Shown in pieces: positions 36,653 to 47,165 of a DNA stretch of 64,000 nt (position 1 is the first letter of the stretch; each line of letters opens with the position of its first letter). The notes beneath the pieces were generated by a model. The model was not told the origin of the DNA and did no database searches. It saw nothing but the letters and a program-made list of their open reading frames with translations. The DNA lies in contig OZ023270.1 of assembly GCA_964006375.1 (NCBI GenBank), forward strand, positions 72,444,082 to 72,508,081. Reading direction: 5' to 3'. Source of the stretch: Tillus elongatus (lineage: Eukaryota > Arthropoda > Insecta > Coleoptera > Cleridae). The position numbers and the translations under genes are program-made.

Positions 36653-36717
<65 letters not shown>
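36533..36717 (+). mobile_element. HINE-like element, 5' part with (TA)n
   Basis: agtgaatttt and gaaaattcact form the 5' hairpin; ggtgtatggatgtaagactt, gagcgcgaattggggcccc and agaacccatatccaaggtca follow, then (TA)n at 36657-36717. The 3' half is absent and another element begins at the end of the TA tract. Confidence 0.7.
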
Positions 36718-36722
<5 letters not shown>

Positions 36723-36972
36723 GGTGATTCATAAGTGGTGACCAAAAATGAAACCACATGTTGTTTTCAACAAAGTTTATCTTGACATATTACTGAGATA
36801 TCCTATTTCTTCCATTTCCTCCTGGTGTTACGCCCGCTAATGGGCATCTGAAAAAATAATTTCCAATCATTTTTCTTGGTCACATTTACTAAAGATATTT
36901 TTTTCCCAAAGCTCTATGGTGAACAGTTTCCGAGATACAGCCGCTTACCTCGCTTAATTAGCCACCCTGTAC
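36718..36972. mobile_element. MITE-like element with acagggtg ends
   Basis: Left end cacagggtgattcataagtg, right end ccaccctgta. Inverted ends of about 8 bp and TA at both borders suggest a non-autonomous mariner-type element of about 255 bp inserted in the TA tract. Its right-hand part (ccgcttacctcgcttaatt) recurs at 40711-40737. Confidence 0.6.
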
Positions 36973-37108
36973 ATCAAAAGAGAATTAAACAATATTTTAT
37001 GCAAGGTTACTAGAAATGTCTGTGACAATAACAACCATATTGTGGGAACGCTGATTAGTACAGTTTTTAGATAACAGTATTACAGTTGGTCATATAACTC
37101 CCCCATCC
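36973..37108 (-). other. Possible 3' LTR start of env-bearing gypsy element
   Basis: On the - strand, just after the env stop, aggatgggggagttatatg contains a purine tract (ggggga) at about the position of a polypurine tract. The LTR proper cannot be verified because no second copy is present and the MITE interrupts it. Confidence 0.35.
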
Positions 37109-38285
37109 TTAAAATGAAGCTCCTCCTGGAAGCTGAGTTGTTGACCTGCTGGGTACAGGTTGAATTCCTGATTCATCAGCTGACACCTGTTTATTTTTGT
37201 GAACCTTAAACCACCTCACTAAAAAATATGTAATCAAAATTAAAAACACAATGTAAAGCACTATTGTCCATAAATTTGGGTTCAACTCTCCTGAAATTGG
37301 TATGATGGGATGTTGCGAAATGTCCTTTAGGTTGAGGGTCTTCAAGTCAATCTTAAGTATTAGTTTATTCTCTTCTTTTAATTTTAATGACAACTCGTTG
37401 AACAGTAATGGTTTTCCAAATGTTTTCTCCAGGAACACTAATTCTTGTTGTCTGAAGAATATCTTGCAACCGTTTTCCTTCAACAAGTAGATCCCCTTGA
37501 GTTTCCTGGTGAGTGTTTCTTTTTGGCAATTAATTTCTAGAGTGTCTTCTGTGAAAAATACTGCCAAATATTGGTTAATTTCAAGAATGATTTCTATGTT
37601 GTTGCTTTTTATATCAAGTTTGATGAATTGGCATTGACAAGAGTTTCCTGTGGTGAGCACTTGTTCTTCGCATAAGGCCTTATGGTTAGTTTGTATTTTG
37701 TTCGAGCAGTGAAATATTTTACCTTCGGTACATATGTCACTGAGAGCCTTTACAATTTCATTATTGGAGTTTTTTTTTATTGATTTCAATAAATATTTGA
37801 CGTCAGGAATTATTGTTACGAATTCTGGGTTAACTTATGTTGGACTTGAAAGTAAATAATGAAGTTCAAATATTTCCTCATGGTCAATAGGTACAGATAG
37901 AAAATACTGTATTATATCACCTTCTAATTTACAAGCAACTTTGATAATAGCTTCAAAAGTTAATATGTTTTCGTATTTTAATTAATAATCAAATTTTTCG
38001 TTATAAATGAGGATATTTTTTTGTAATTCTAAAAATAAATCAGGAGGTTTCATTACGCTAGGATGAATAGTATTGAGTTTGCAAAAAGTGAGAGAATTTT
38101 CAATATCTTGTAGTAAATTAAATATAATGTTGTACAGCATGATTAATTGATTATACAAAAGAATATTTTGCTGTGTAGCCACACCTTTAATCATTTCATT
38201 TAACTGGAGTATTCTTGGTTTTAATAAAATTTTATTATGCTTAATATCTCGAACTGTGTTATCGAATTTTTATGTAATATCATAT
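37109..38285 (-). pseudogene. Env gene relic of a gypsy-type (errantivirus-like) element
   Basis: A nearly continuous - strand frame with a stop near 37835. The distal part has a heptad-rich segment with LLQDIENSLTFCKLNTIHP, followed by a cysteine-containing ectodomain. A hydrophobic membrane segment of about 18 residues starts at NLWTIVLYIVF, with a short charged tail ending before the TAG at 37109. This layout fits the C-terminal half of the fusion-type Env carried by insect errantiviruses. The N-terminal half and the cleavage region are missing. A Penelope-like element interrupts it at about 38285-38400. Confidence 0.7.
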
Positions 38286-38339
38286 GACTGTACTGTACTG
38301 CATCTTTAACTGTTGCAAATGCAGCTGACTTTCATGCAA

Positions 38340-38397
38340 AATGTAATAGGATACTATCATATCTCCGGCCGTAGAAATGATAGTATCCTATTACAAC
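38340..38397. repeat. Junction hairpin
   Basis: gtaataggatactatca and tgatagtatcctattac surround tatctccggccgtagaaa. The right duplicate arm carries the same hairpin at about 40456-40506. It marks the border between env-like and Penelope-like sequence. Confidence 0.8.
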
Positions 38398-38599
38398 TGG
38401 CCACTTGAGGCATCTAAATAGACTGTTAAATATTTAATTACATACTACACTTATTTCACCAACAAGACTTATCTAATTTCTAACAATATTATAAAGCGTG
38501 AAAATATTTGTCAACTTAATCCACTGAACTATTTTATCTAATATTACTAGAATGAGTAAGTACACTTGGAGAACCCAAATCACCACAACACATTTTAAA

Positions 38600-39843
38600 A
38601 AGACCTGACGATCGTTTCACTAACCAAGTTAGCGTCATCAGAGGATGAAACATTCTAAATACTGAAAAAACTAACATCAACTTATATACCGGATCTTAGG
38701 TAAAGAGATCGAACTGAGGTGTGAAACTAGCCGCAGGCAAAATTCACAGTGTATTGTATTTTTATCGCCAGACAAGGTCTTTGCAGTGTCCCTACTACTT
38801 TATCTAAAAAGTGTCCATCTGTAATAATTTTGAGAAGGTTCAACGACAGCTAAATTAACATATATTCCTTTGGCGGCAATATCTGTATACTTATGTTATC
38901 TTTAGAATGTGCTGAAACATGGGAATTATTTAACAAAGCAATCGATCAGGTGACTCGTAATTGGCGGTGGTGAAGCGTTCATACATTTTTTGTTGTAACT
39001 ATATTTCGCATTATATACGCTTTCGAACACGTTTAGCTGTCCTGGTTTCCTAACATTTTTTATTAATTTCAGATTATCTTTATCAACGTGATGATTATTA
39101 TCCCAAATGTGTCGGGCGGCGGAAGACTTATCTACAGTACCGTAACGTAATTGGGATAAGCGTTCTTTGAATCTAATTCCAATCGATCTTTTTGTTTATC
39201 CGACGTATTTAAGATTACAATCTTTACAACTTATTTCATAAATTCCCGACATTTTGTCCGTGCTATCCTTGTCTTTTGGGTTACTTAGCAAGTTTTTTAA
39301 CGTATTTGTTGTTGAAAATGTTAGCTGTAAGTTGACTTTTTAAAAAATGCCGTCTAGACCCCTCATGATTCTAGGTTCAAATGATAAGCAAATAAAGTTT
39401 TTTTCCGACTTTTCTCTTCTGAACGTCGTTGATTCCGTCAACATTTTCTTTGTTTTCTGTTTGTTGATTAATTTTTCCACTAGGCAAGTAGTGTATCCGT
39501 TATATTCGGCCATGTTCTTAATATAATTTAATTCTTTGGTATATCTATTTTTGTTTAAAGGAAAATTAATTAACCGATTTACTAAAAAATTCAAACTATC
39601 CATTTTTTGTGCGTACATATGATGCGAGTCGTTCGGGATGTAACTTAGATTAGTGGTTTCCTTTCTATATACATCGAATTCTAAAGTGTCTTTGTTCTTG
39701 ATAACTAGTACATCTAGAAAGGGTAATTTAGTATTAATTTCTAATTCATGGGTAAATTTTATAGAATCAAATTTATTGTTTAATTTGGCAATAAAATCTT
39801 CTATTCTGCAAATGTTTGTGTTAAACACCGTGAAAGTATCATC
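38600..39843 (-). mobile_element. Penelope-like element (RT C-terminus, GIY-YIG endonuclease, 3' end)
   Basis: - strand: RT catalytic block LDDTFTVFNTN at about 39843-39812, then TKLPFLDVLVIKNKDTLEFD, VYRKETTNLSYIPNDSHHMY, and RIMRGLDGIF with a stop at 39340. The GIY-YIG domain follows (MSGIYEISCKDCN, KYVG with a stop next to it near 39200, IRFKERLSQLRYG, ARHIWDNNHH) and reaches about 38935. The order RT then GIY-YIG is diagnostic of endonuclease-bearing Penelope-like elements. The RT N-terminus is cut off exactly at the inner edge of the inverted duplication. Two or more stops make it non-functional. Confidence 0.88.
38604..38644 (-). ncRNA. Hammerhead ribozyme motif (Penelope type)
   Basis: On the - strand: cct, CTGATGA (38641-38635), stem II cgctaac/gttagtg with ttg loop, GAAAC, gatc loop, GTC, agg. 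Located in the 3' non-coding part of the Penelope-like element, as described for this class. Confidence 0.8.
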
Positions 39844-40712
39844 CAGCTAAACACGTTCGAAAGCATATATATTGCGAAATATAGTTACAACAAAAAATGT
39901 ATGAACGCTTTACCACCGCCAATTACGGGTCACCTGATCGATTGCTTTGTTAAATAATTCTCACGTTTCAGCACGTTCTAAAGATAACATAAGTATACAG
40001 ATATTGCCGCCAAAGGAATCTATGTTAATTTAGCTGTCGTTGAACCTTCTCAAAATTATTACAGATGGACACTTTTTAGATAAAGTAGTAGGGACAGTGC
40101 AAATACCTTGTCCGGCGATAAAAATACAATACACTGTGAATTTTGCCTGCGGCTAGTTTCCCACCTCAGTTTGATCTCTTTACCTAAGATCCGGTATATA
40201 AGTTGATGTTAGTTTTTTCAGTATTTAGAATGTTTCATCCTCTGATGACGCTAACTTGGTTAGTGAAACGATCGTCAGGTCTTTTAAAATGTGTTGTAGT
40301 TCTCCAAGTGTACTTACTCATTCTAGTAATATTAGATAAAATAGTTCAGTGGATTAAGTTCACAAATATTTTCACGCTTTATAATAAGAAATGAAATAAG
40401 TGTAGTATGTAATTAAATATTTAACAGTCTATATAGATGCCTCAAGTGGCCACTTGTAATAGGATACTATCATTTCTCCGGCCGGAGATATGATAGTATC
40501 CTATTACATTTTGCATGAAAGTCAGCTGCATTTGCAACAGTTAAAGATGCAGTACAGTACAGTCATATGATATTACATAAAATTCGATAACACAGTTCGA
40601 GATATTAAGCATAATAAAATTTTATTAAAACCAAGAATACTCCAGTTAAATGAAATGATTAAAGGTGTGGCTACACAGCAAAATGTTCTTTTGTATAATC
40701 AATTAATCATGC
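39844..40712. repeat. Right arm of large inverted duplication
   Basis: About 869 bp, inverse of 38137-39039; it begins cagctaaacacgttcgaaag. On the + strand it encodes the endonuclease tail (AKYSYNKKCMNALPPPITGH), then the hammerhead, then the env piece, and stops abruptly at 40712 against ccgcttacctcgctt. Confidence 0.92.
40239..40279 (+). ncRNA. Hammerhead ribozyme motif (Penelope type), duplicate
   Basis: cct, CTGATGA (40242-40248), cgctaac/gttagtg, GAAAC, gatc, GTC (40274-40276), agg. Core identical to 38604-38644, on the opposite strand. Confidence 0.8.
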
Positions 40713-40855
40713 CGCTTACCTCGCTTAATTGGCCACCTGGTACAATAATTACTGTAAATTTTAGTTTAGTTAGAATCTAGGATCTTTACTGTTAACACCT
40801 AGAGAATAAAGTTCTCTGTTATTAGTGATTTGTTTAAAAAAGGGCTTATTGGTAA

Positions 40856-41100
<245 letters not shown>

Positions 41101-41379
41101 CTCATCACAGGTTTCAATCTTCACTTGGTGACTTACTAGAATGAGTGAAAATATTTTTTATCTTATTGTTAATATTGCTATGGCTATATTAAACAATTTT
41201 TTTATGATTTTGTAATTCTAATATTTACACTAATTCTAATATTACTATACTGGGCGTTTAGATTATTAGACTCAGCTTATAAAAGCTATTAAAAATGTAA
41301 ATTAACATGCAATATGCCAGCTTTATGGCTGGCTTGTTTTTCAATTTACAGTTAATCATTTTACTAATTTCCAACTTTT

Positions 41380-41919
41380 TTAAATATATTTGTAGAATGG
41401 TACTGAACATTTATAGAATAAATCTTCAAAATACGGATGATATTTGACCCTAGGTATTATATAATTAATTGAAAGTATTACCACATCTTTTTTATATTCG
41501 TTTTGGTTATTAAAACGTCTTACATGCTTAATTAGAGTAGAATGAAATCGTTTAATCTGCCCATTTGGTTCTGGATGCTGTAAGCTAATAAAATGTAATT
41601 TTAGTTTATGGAGCTCGAGTAATTCTCTAAGTAAAGAGCTCTTAAATTCACCTGCACTATACAGTATAATTTGTTCTCGCATACAATGGTGTGTAAAATA
41701 CTTTATTAAATTATTCACTATTTCTATAACTTGTGCATATTTAGAAAAGGAATCAATTATAGTTAAAAACTTTACTATTTCACGTGATATGCAATCAACA
41801 TATAATATTTGAAAAGGTTTGATTGCAGTAGGCGTGACATTAAATTTTAGATTTCACGGTCATCGGTTATATTTTGTTATCTGACCAATTTCGTATTCGT
41901 TAATATGGGTTTGAATAAA
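41380..41919 (-). pseudogene. Gypsy/errantivirus-like integrase core relic
   Basis: On the - strand: YEIGQITKYN, FQILYVDCISREIVKFLTII (first Asp region), DSFSKYAQ, SAGEFKSSLLRELLELHKL (second catalytic region, where the expected Asp is lost), HPEPNGQIKRFHSTLIKHVR (the Glu position reads Gln) and a C-terminal end near 41380. It lies upstream of the env relic in the - strand order, as expected for pol-env. Confidence 0.75.
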
Positions 41920-41931
41920 CTTTCTTTGTTT
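41920..41931. repeat. Target-site duplication, left
   Basis: ctttctttgttt, repeated exactly at 42730-42741 around the inserted NL-B copy. Confidence 0.85.
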
Positions 41932-42729
41932 TTTCCCTCAGGGCTCGTCCGCGGCCTTGCCGCCCTGATAGCACTGCAACCTTTGGTTAATTGTGCATAC
42001 CCTTAGTCTTACTCCACCCATTCCAAAATCACTGTGCCTTGAACTAGTCTGCACAGCGATTGGTAGGGTGAAGTTTTATATTGCTCTGTCTCCGGTCTAG
42101 ACTGACCATAGATCAGTTGTCTTTTGCGGTCCAGAGCTTTACACACGCACAAGATGTGTTGGGCTGATTTCTCCCCCTCGCCGCAGAGTCTGCATGCGAG
42201 GTCCCCTTTGAACCGCCCCATTTTATGCAGGTGTTTCTTGACAGCCATGTGTCCCATCAAGAGACCTGTTATGTTTCTGAGCTGTCCTCTGCTAAGATTT
42301 AGCAGCTCCACAGCTCTCTTTGAACTGGGTCTGTCAATTATTGACTTTCCATGTCTGGACAGTCCGCCCAGTACACCTTGTGTTGGTTTCTGACCCAGGA
42401 CTTAATGGCTTCCCTGGCAGTGCTCTTTGTCACGCTCAGAGCCGGTTCTGGTCCCATAAATGGTTCTGCTGACCCTCTCTTCGCGAGACTGTCAGCTTCT
42501 TCATTGCCTTTGACCCCCGAGTGACCCCGCACCCAGATGAGGGTCACCTCATTCTGCCCAGCCAGGTCGCTCGCCTCATCTCGGCACTCACTCACCAGCC
42601 AGGAATTTACCAGTGGGCTACTTAGTGCCTTAGGGGCTACCTGGCTATCTGTGGCTATGAGGTTCCACTTGTTGGTGTAGCCCCTCCTCTTGTTCTCCCG
42701 CACACAGTGCAGGATGGCGTACATTTCGG
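41932..42729 (-). mobile_element. Non-LTR retrotransposon NL-B copy 2, inserted in integrase
   Basis: - strand: starts inside RNase H at AEMYAILHCVRENKRRGY, with ATDSQVAPKAL, VTLIWVRGHSGVKGNEEADS, GPEPALSV, a frameshift near 42340 (CPDMESQ), then LLNLSRGQLRNITGLLMGH and the knuckle CRLCGEGEKSAQHILCVC. Its 3' UTR and gccctgagggaaa end match copy 1 at 10189. It retains the roughly 40 residues missing from copy 1. Bounded by 12-bp direct repeats; the host integrase frame continues on both sides. Confidence 0.9.
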
Positions 42730-42741
42730 CTTTCTTTGTTT
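42730..42741. repeat. Target-site duplication, right
   Basis: Exact copy of 41920-41931. Confidence 0.85.
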
Positions 42742-42870
42742 AGGCCAATAGTATTTATTTTTATTTCGATTTTTAGTTTCGTAAATGCCTCTGTGATTCG
42801 CTTTGCTTTCGTGGTAAATTTGAAACATAGTTACAATTTCATCTTCGGTTACTATATTGATCAATTTTTG
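42742..42870 (-). pseudogene. Integrase zinc-binding (HHCC) domain relic
   Basis: - strand: VTEDEIVTMFQIYHESKANH, RGIYETKNRNKNKYYWPK, the N-terminal domain of a gypsy integrase, directly continuous with 41380-41919 across the insertion. Confidence 0.75.
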
Positions 42871-42889
42871 TTTACACGATCAAATTAAT

Positions 42890-43011
42890 TTCTAAGATTT
42901 TTAAATATTTCTGAAGAACAGCACTAAATTTTTCATACAATGGATCTTCAAAATATAAGTAATATTTTACTTTGGGCACTATATAATCTTTCAAAAATGT
43001 AATAATTTATT
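42890..43011 (-). pseudogene. Second integrase C-terminal fragment
   Basis: Similar to 41385-41480 (tcttcaaaatataagtaata, gggcactatataatctttca). A tandemly misplaced piece of a related gypsy copy. Confidence 0.55.
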
Positions 43012-44063
43012 TCTCAGCATTATTCTTTGAAAAATTGTACCAGTCTTCTTTGATTTATCTCACCTAGTACGCTCACGCTAAAGGTCGCACCATTAGGAGC
43101 AATTCCTCATGTGACCACAATGAGAGAGCACAGAGTAAAGCCGTTGAAGATTCAGGTATGCTTTTGCTGTGTTCGGCGACAAGCGGTTGTACGATGGATG
43201 GGCAGATCTCGCCAGCTCCTCAGTCAAGCAACATGTGCAAATGATTAGATAAATAGCTACTTGGGTTTAAGGGCTCGGACTATATTATAGCTACCTGTGT
43301 CTTTAATAGTGTTGAGTAATTGAGTACAAGTTAGAATCTTTTTTTTTAACGTAAATTCTAACAAATTTCAGTGTCTTACATGCCACCGAGCAATATCGAT
43401 GCTTTTTTGTGGATAACTAAGGTTATACTCTTCCGTTATGGCTTTTCCATTGCAGTTTTTCTGTTACGACTTTTCTTTAAATTCGACTGTGAGTCATCTG
43501 GGAGTCTTCGAGCAGAATTGTTCGGATCAAGGACTCTGCGAAGGAATCAGGTAAGTACCGTCCAATTGAAGACAGTCACGGCCTTCATCTCGAGGTCGAG
43601 GTGGTTTGGTGACGGAACAGAGGAAGAGTAGAGCATGGTGGCTGGGGTTGGCAAAAAGGGCCCATTGTGGCCTACTTGCTTGGCGTTGGTCTCCACCACT
43701 GCTACTACTACATCTGGCTAGGGATTATTGCTTTCCTTGAGATGTTAATTCTCATAACTAATCTGGATAAGGAGCCCCCAAATGGCTGTCGGAGCTGATG
43801 CACAGAGTATTAACAAGATAATTGTTAGGCTGTGTTGTCTGCCTTTTTGACAATATATATCATCAAATAGATGTTAACTTCCCGTTATTTTAAAGAAGTT
43901 GTGTGTTTTAAAAATTATCTACCAACTAAATTGTGTTTATTGGATAGTTTGATGTAGAAATCAAAAACTTAGTATCTGGATCTGTTCTTAGCTTCAACTG
44001 TAAATGAACCAACTCTGTGATTAATAATATATAATTAAATGTTTTTATTTTTGCTTATTGCAG
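43012..44063. other. ZAD gene intron 2, distal part
   Basis: A short frame ending in GSLRAELFGSRTLRRNQ before a gtaagtacc (about 43551) looks exon-like but lacks any recognisable domain, and no acceptor keeps it in phase with the ZAD gene. Otherwise nothing. Confidence 0.35.
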
Positions 44064-44186
44064 TCCACCTTTGCTTAGGCCACAACAAGAAGAGTTCAAA
44101 TGTAAGCAATGTCCTTATTCTGGGCCAACTATGGCTACTTTAGTGAACCATGAAATTTCAGTACATCCTAAGAAGCGAAAGATCAG
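44064..44186 (+). CDS. ZAD-C2H2 zinc-finger protein, exon 3 (one finger)
   Basis: Acceptor cttattgcag, donor gtaaga. 123 nt. The first T completes AG from exon 2 (Ser). Encodes PPLLRPQQEEFKCKQCPYSG, then PTMATLVNHEISVH, a C-x2-C-x12-H-x4-H finger, and a basic tail PKKRKI that could act as a nuclear localisation signal. Ends with AG of a split codon, so it is a symmetric phase-2 exon. Confidence 0.9.
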
Positions 44187-44379
44187 GTAAGAGTTTGCTT
44201 GAAATGATTTTTTATTCCAAGGTAAAAAAAAATTACACGGCAGTGATTTCCCTTAAATTTGTTAAATTTATTTTTCAGCGATTCACATTATCGATTTTTC
44301 TACTAGACAATAATTTATGACATCTTCTTTCTTTTTTCTTTTTTTTCCCTTATTAAACTACACCAAATACTGCTTTTTA

Positions 44380-44660
44380 CTAGAGGTGTGCCACATTTCG
44401 AAATTTCGAACCGAACCCGAACTCGAACCGAACCTTCGGTTCGAAACTATGTTCGCACTGGCGATGTTGAAGTAGTTCGAAGTTCGAAATATGCAATTCT
44501 TTAAAATAGTTCGAACTTCGTTGGTCAAAAATACTTCGAAATTTAACTTTATAGATATTGAATGCTGCCAAAGGTAGTGAAGTTGCGGCTCCTTTAACTC
44601 GGTAGCGACGCTTTAAACTCGTTATCGGTCTCATTGAGTCGATAGCGTAATTTTAGGAGA
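44380..44660. mobile_element. TTCGAA-rich repeat, possible hAT-type MITE
   Basis: Begins tagaggtgtgccacatttcg, followed by many ttcgaa and gaaccgaa motifs. The agaggtgtgc start resembles hAT inverted termini. The right end was not found. Confidence 0.4.
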
Positions 44661-44924
44661 TTTCACTCAGGCATATTTTTGATAGTAGGTGGGAGACAAC
44701 GGAGCCATTTAGCAATCACAGAAATATTTTTCTTATATATCCTAGCCTCCAAACACATTTTTCAGTAACAACATTATGATAGTAGTGTTCGAAGGCTATA
44801 GGGGATAATTGCAGATTGCCTTTAGAAAACATTGGTTTCAACGTGCTTTATTTCACAGTAAGTCAAAACAGTTACATATTTACAATCAGCAGACAGTTCA
44901 AACTTGTAAGTGGTTATTTTTAAC

Positions 44925-45134
44925 TGACTTCAAAAAAGGAGGAGGTTCTTAATTCGACTGCATTTTTTTTAAAATACATGTTACCTCAGACCTTTTTTCT
45001 AGGTAAACTGATTGTGATGATTCTTTTTTTATTTGAAAGCTGGTGCTTCTCATGTGGTGCCATATAAATTTGATGAAGAACTGACCAGTAGGTTTTGAAT
45101 TATTCTTAATGAAGTCGGTTTCCTATTTTTTTAA
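44925..45134. mobile_element. MITE-like element (actgacttcaaaaaaggagg)
   Basis: Left end taactgacttcaaaaaagga and right end taatgaagtcggtttcctat are inversely related (actgacttca/tgaagtcggt). No coding capacity. Confidence 0.5.
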
Positions 45135-45394
45135 ATTTTTATTGTTATATACCTATCATGCTTACTTTGAACCCTTTCAATCTGTTTGCTAAAACTGCCT
45201 AGTCAATACCAAACAACATTTTTATAAGTGAGCTTATCTATAGATCTAGAAATCTAAAAAAGTTTGAAAGATTTTTTGTTTTTGTGGTTTGACCGATCTC
45301 CACAACGATCAGCACCGGAAGGCATTTTCACCCAATCAACCTGCAAATTTGTCGAACCCTTCCTTTTTCTAAAAAGAGTGGGAATCTTTTACAT

Positions 45395-46667
45395 ATCAAA
45401 TATTGTATGTTAACAAAGGCATTTGATTGTGTCTCACACGAAATATGTTTGACAAAGTTGAGTCATTATGGTATTACGGGAGCCTGTCTGGAGTTGCTGC
45501 GATTATACCTTGATAATAGAACACAGATAGTTTTTCATGGTGGGAAATACAGTGAAGTGGGATACATTCGTAGAGGGGTGCCTCAGGGTTCTGTACTAGG
45601 GCCACTTCTCTTTCTCATATATATAAATGATCTTCCTCCTAACATTCCTGATGGCATCCAACAGAGCAGGATAGCAACAGCCCTCTTTGCAGATGACACA
45701 ACTTTTATAATCACGGGTAATGCTGGTAGTGATGTCAATAAGACTGTAGACAATGTTCTTCGTGAGGCGAGAGCTTGGTTTAATGATAATTAACTGTTCC
45801 TCAATGAGGATAAGACAGCTTTAATCAGTTTTCATGCCAGGTTAACTTCTAATGAATCGAACACTGCTAGGAATTTTCTCGGTCTCAACATCAACCCTGC
45901 TCTTGTATGGAGAAGCCAAATAGACTCGTTGGCTGGTAGGCTAGCTTCATCAGTGTATGCAGTGCGTAAGATTTCTGCAATGACTAGACCTGAGGCAGCT
46001 TTGATCACCTATTATGGGCTGTTTTACTCACATCTGAATTACTGTTTGCTTGCATGGGGAAATGCAGCAAGTGTGCACTTGGATAGACTCTTTGTGTTGC
46101 AGAAAGCAGCTGTCAGAGGTATTGTCGGGGCGGGTTGCTGTGCTCACTGTAAACCCATCTTTCAGGAATTTAACATAATGTCACTATACTCACTGGTGAT
46201 TTACAGACAATTGTTGGTGGTGAGAGAGAACAGGAAAAGTTTTGACACACATGCTGAAGTGCATAGTTATAACACCAGACATAAAGATAATTTAATCCAA
46301 CCGAGGCATCAGATAAATAAAACTAAAACGGTTTGGGCCGACTTTCTCAATGCACTCCCATGGTGGTTGAGAAATGAACCTATTAATAAATTCCGAACAA
46401 TTATTAGATATTTTTTTTAATACAGGCTTGTCTATACAGAACAGATGATTATTTTAATGTAGTGCCGCAGTTGAGATTCTCGATGGCCAGGTGATCCACT
46501 GTTTTAGTGATACGCAGATATTGTGTTTTAGATGTGTATGTATTTTTGTTAATTTTTAGTTTCACATTTACATGTGCTTTATGTATGATTTTTTTATCTT
46601 GACTGGCCAATTTCATTTTTGTGTGATCTTCTGGCTAATAAAGTTATTCTATTCTATTCTATTCTAT
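45395..46667 (+). mobile_element. CR1/Jockey-like non-LTR retrotransposon, RT C-terminal half
   Basis: RT palm: [10 protein letters not shown] (motif A), [14 protein letters not shown] (B), ALFADDTTF (C). One in-frame TAA at 45791-45793 follows WFNDN, after which LFLNEDKTALISFH, NFLGLNINP, the thumb and C-terminus to the stop near 46420 remain open. The 3' UTR ends in (ATTCT)n at 46645-46667. It is 5'-truncated just before motif A. Except for the one stop and the truncation it is well preserved. Confidence 0.9.
46645..46667 (+). repeat. (ATTCT)n 3' tail of the CR1-like element
   Basis: Four to five ATTCT units, a simple-repeat tail of the kind seen at CR1-group 3' ends. The sequence changes abruptly after it. 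Confidence 0.8.
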
Positions 46668-47165
46668 GATTAGAGTTGGCATCAGCACTTGGATATGTTT
46701 TTGCGCTTTTGATAATATTATGGTACCTTTGATTAATCAAGATATAATCAATTTGATTGCATACAATTCTGCTAGAGGTATGTTGTGGCCAAGTCCATGT
46801 ATAGAGCCTTCGAGGGAGTAATTTAAACCAAGTATTGATTATTACCATTTCGTAGCATTGGCAGAATTCCAGCAGCCTGTCTCCCCTGTCATTCCGATTG
46901 CCCAGTCCATGTTCTCCCACCAAGTTTGCGAATCGTCCCTTGCCTATTTTGGCATTAAAATCACCTAATACTATGTTGATGTCCTCTTTCTTTATCATCT
47001 TTAATAGCTTGTCTAGATCTTCGTACCATTCTTCCAGTTCTTCAATTGGCTTATCAGCAGTAGGAGCATATACCTGCATTATATTAATATTTATGGGTGT
47101 TCCTCCTATCTGCAGCAACATGCATCGATCCAACATCGGCTTAGCAAATGTTAATTTAGTGTCAA
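46668..47165 (-). mobile_element. RTE-type endonuclease fragment
   Basis: - strand APE-like endonuclease: ININIMQVYAPTADKPIEEL, INIVLGDFNAKIGKGRF (catalytic GDFNA), LGNRNDRGDRLLEFCQCYEM, INTWF, RRLYTWTWP, NQIDYILINQRY. This is typical of RTE/BovB-like elements. The expected SDHxLv near the end reads SNH. The RT part is missing; cut by the CR1-like tail at 46667. Confidence 0.88.

Larger units (their letters stand above)
38137..39039. repeat. Left arm of large inverted duplication
   Basis: About 903 bp, reverse-complementary to 39844-40712 with more than 90% identity by eye. It contains env sequence (38137-38290), a junction hairpin, and the Penelope terminus with hammerhead and endonuclease tail. 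The outer limit is clear at gcatg (38137-38141). Confidence 0.92.

Noticed and set aside
43371..43631. Additional ZAD-gene exon (frame ending GSLRAELFGSRTLRRNQ before gtaagtacc)
   Set aside because: No zinc-finger residues and no acceptor keeping phase 2 with exons 2 and 3, while exon 2 joins exon 3 perfectly without it.
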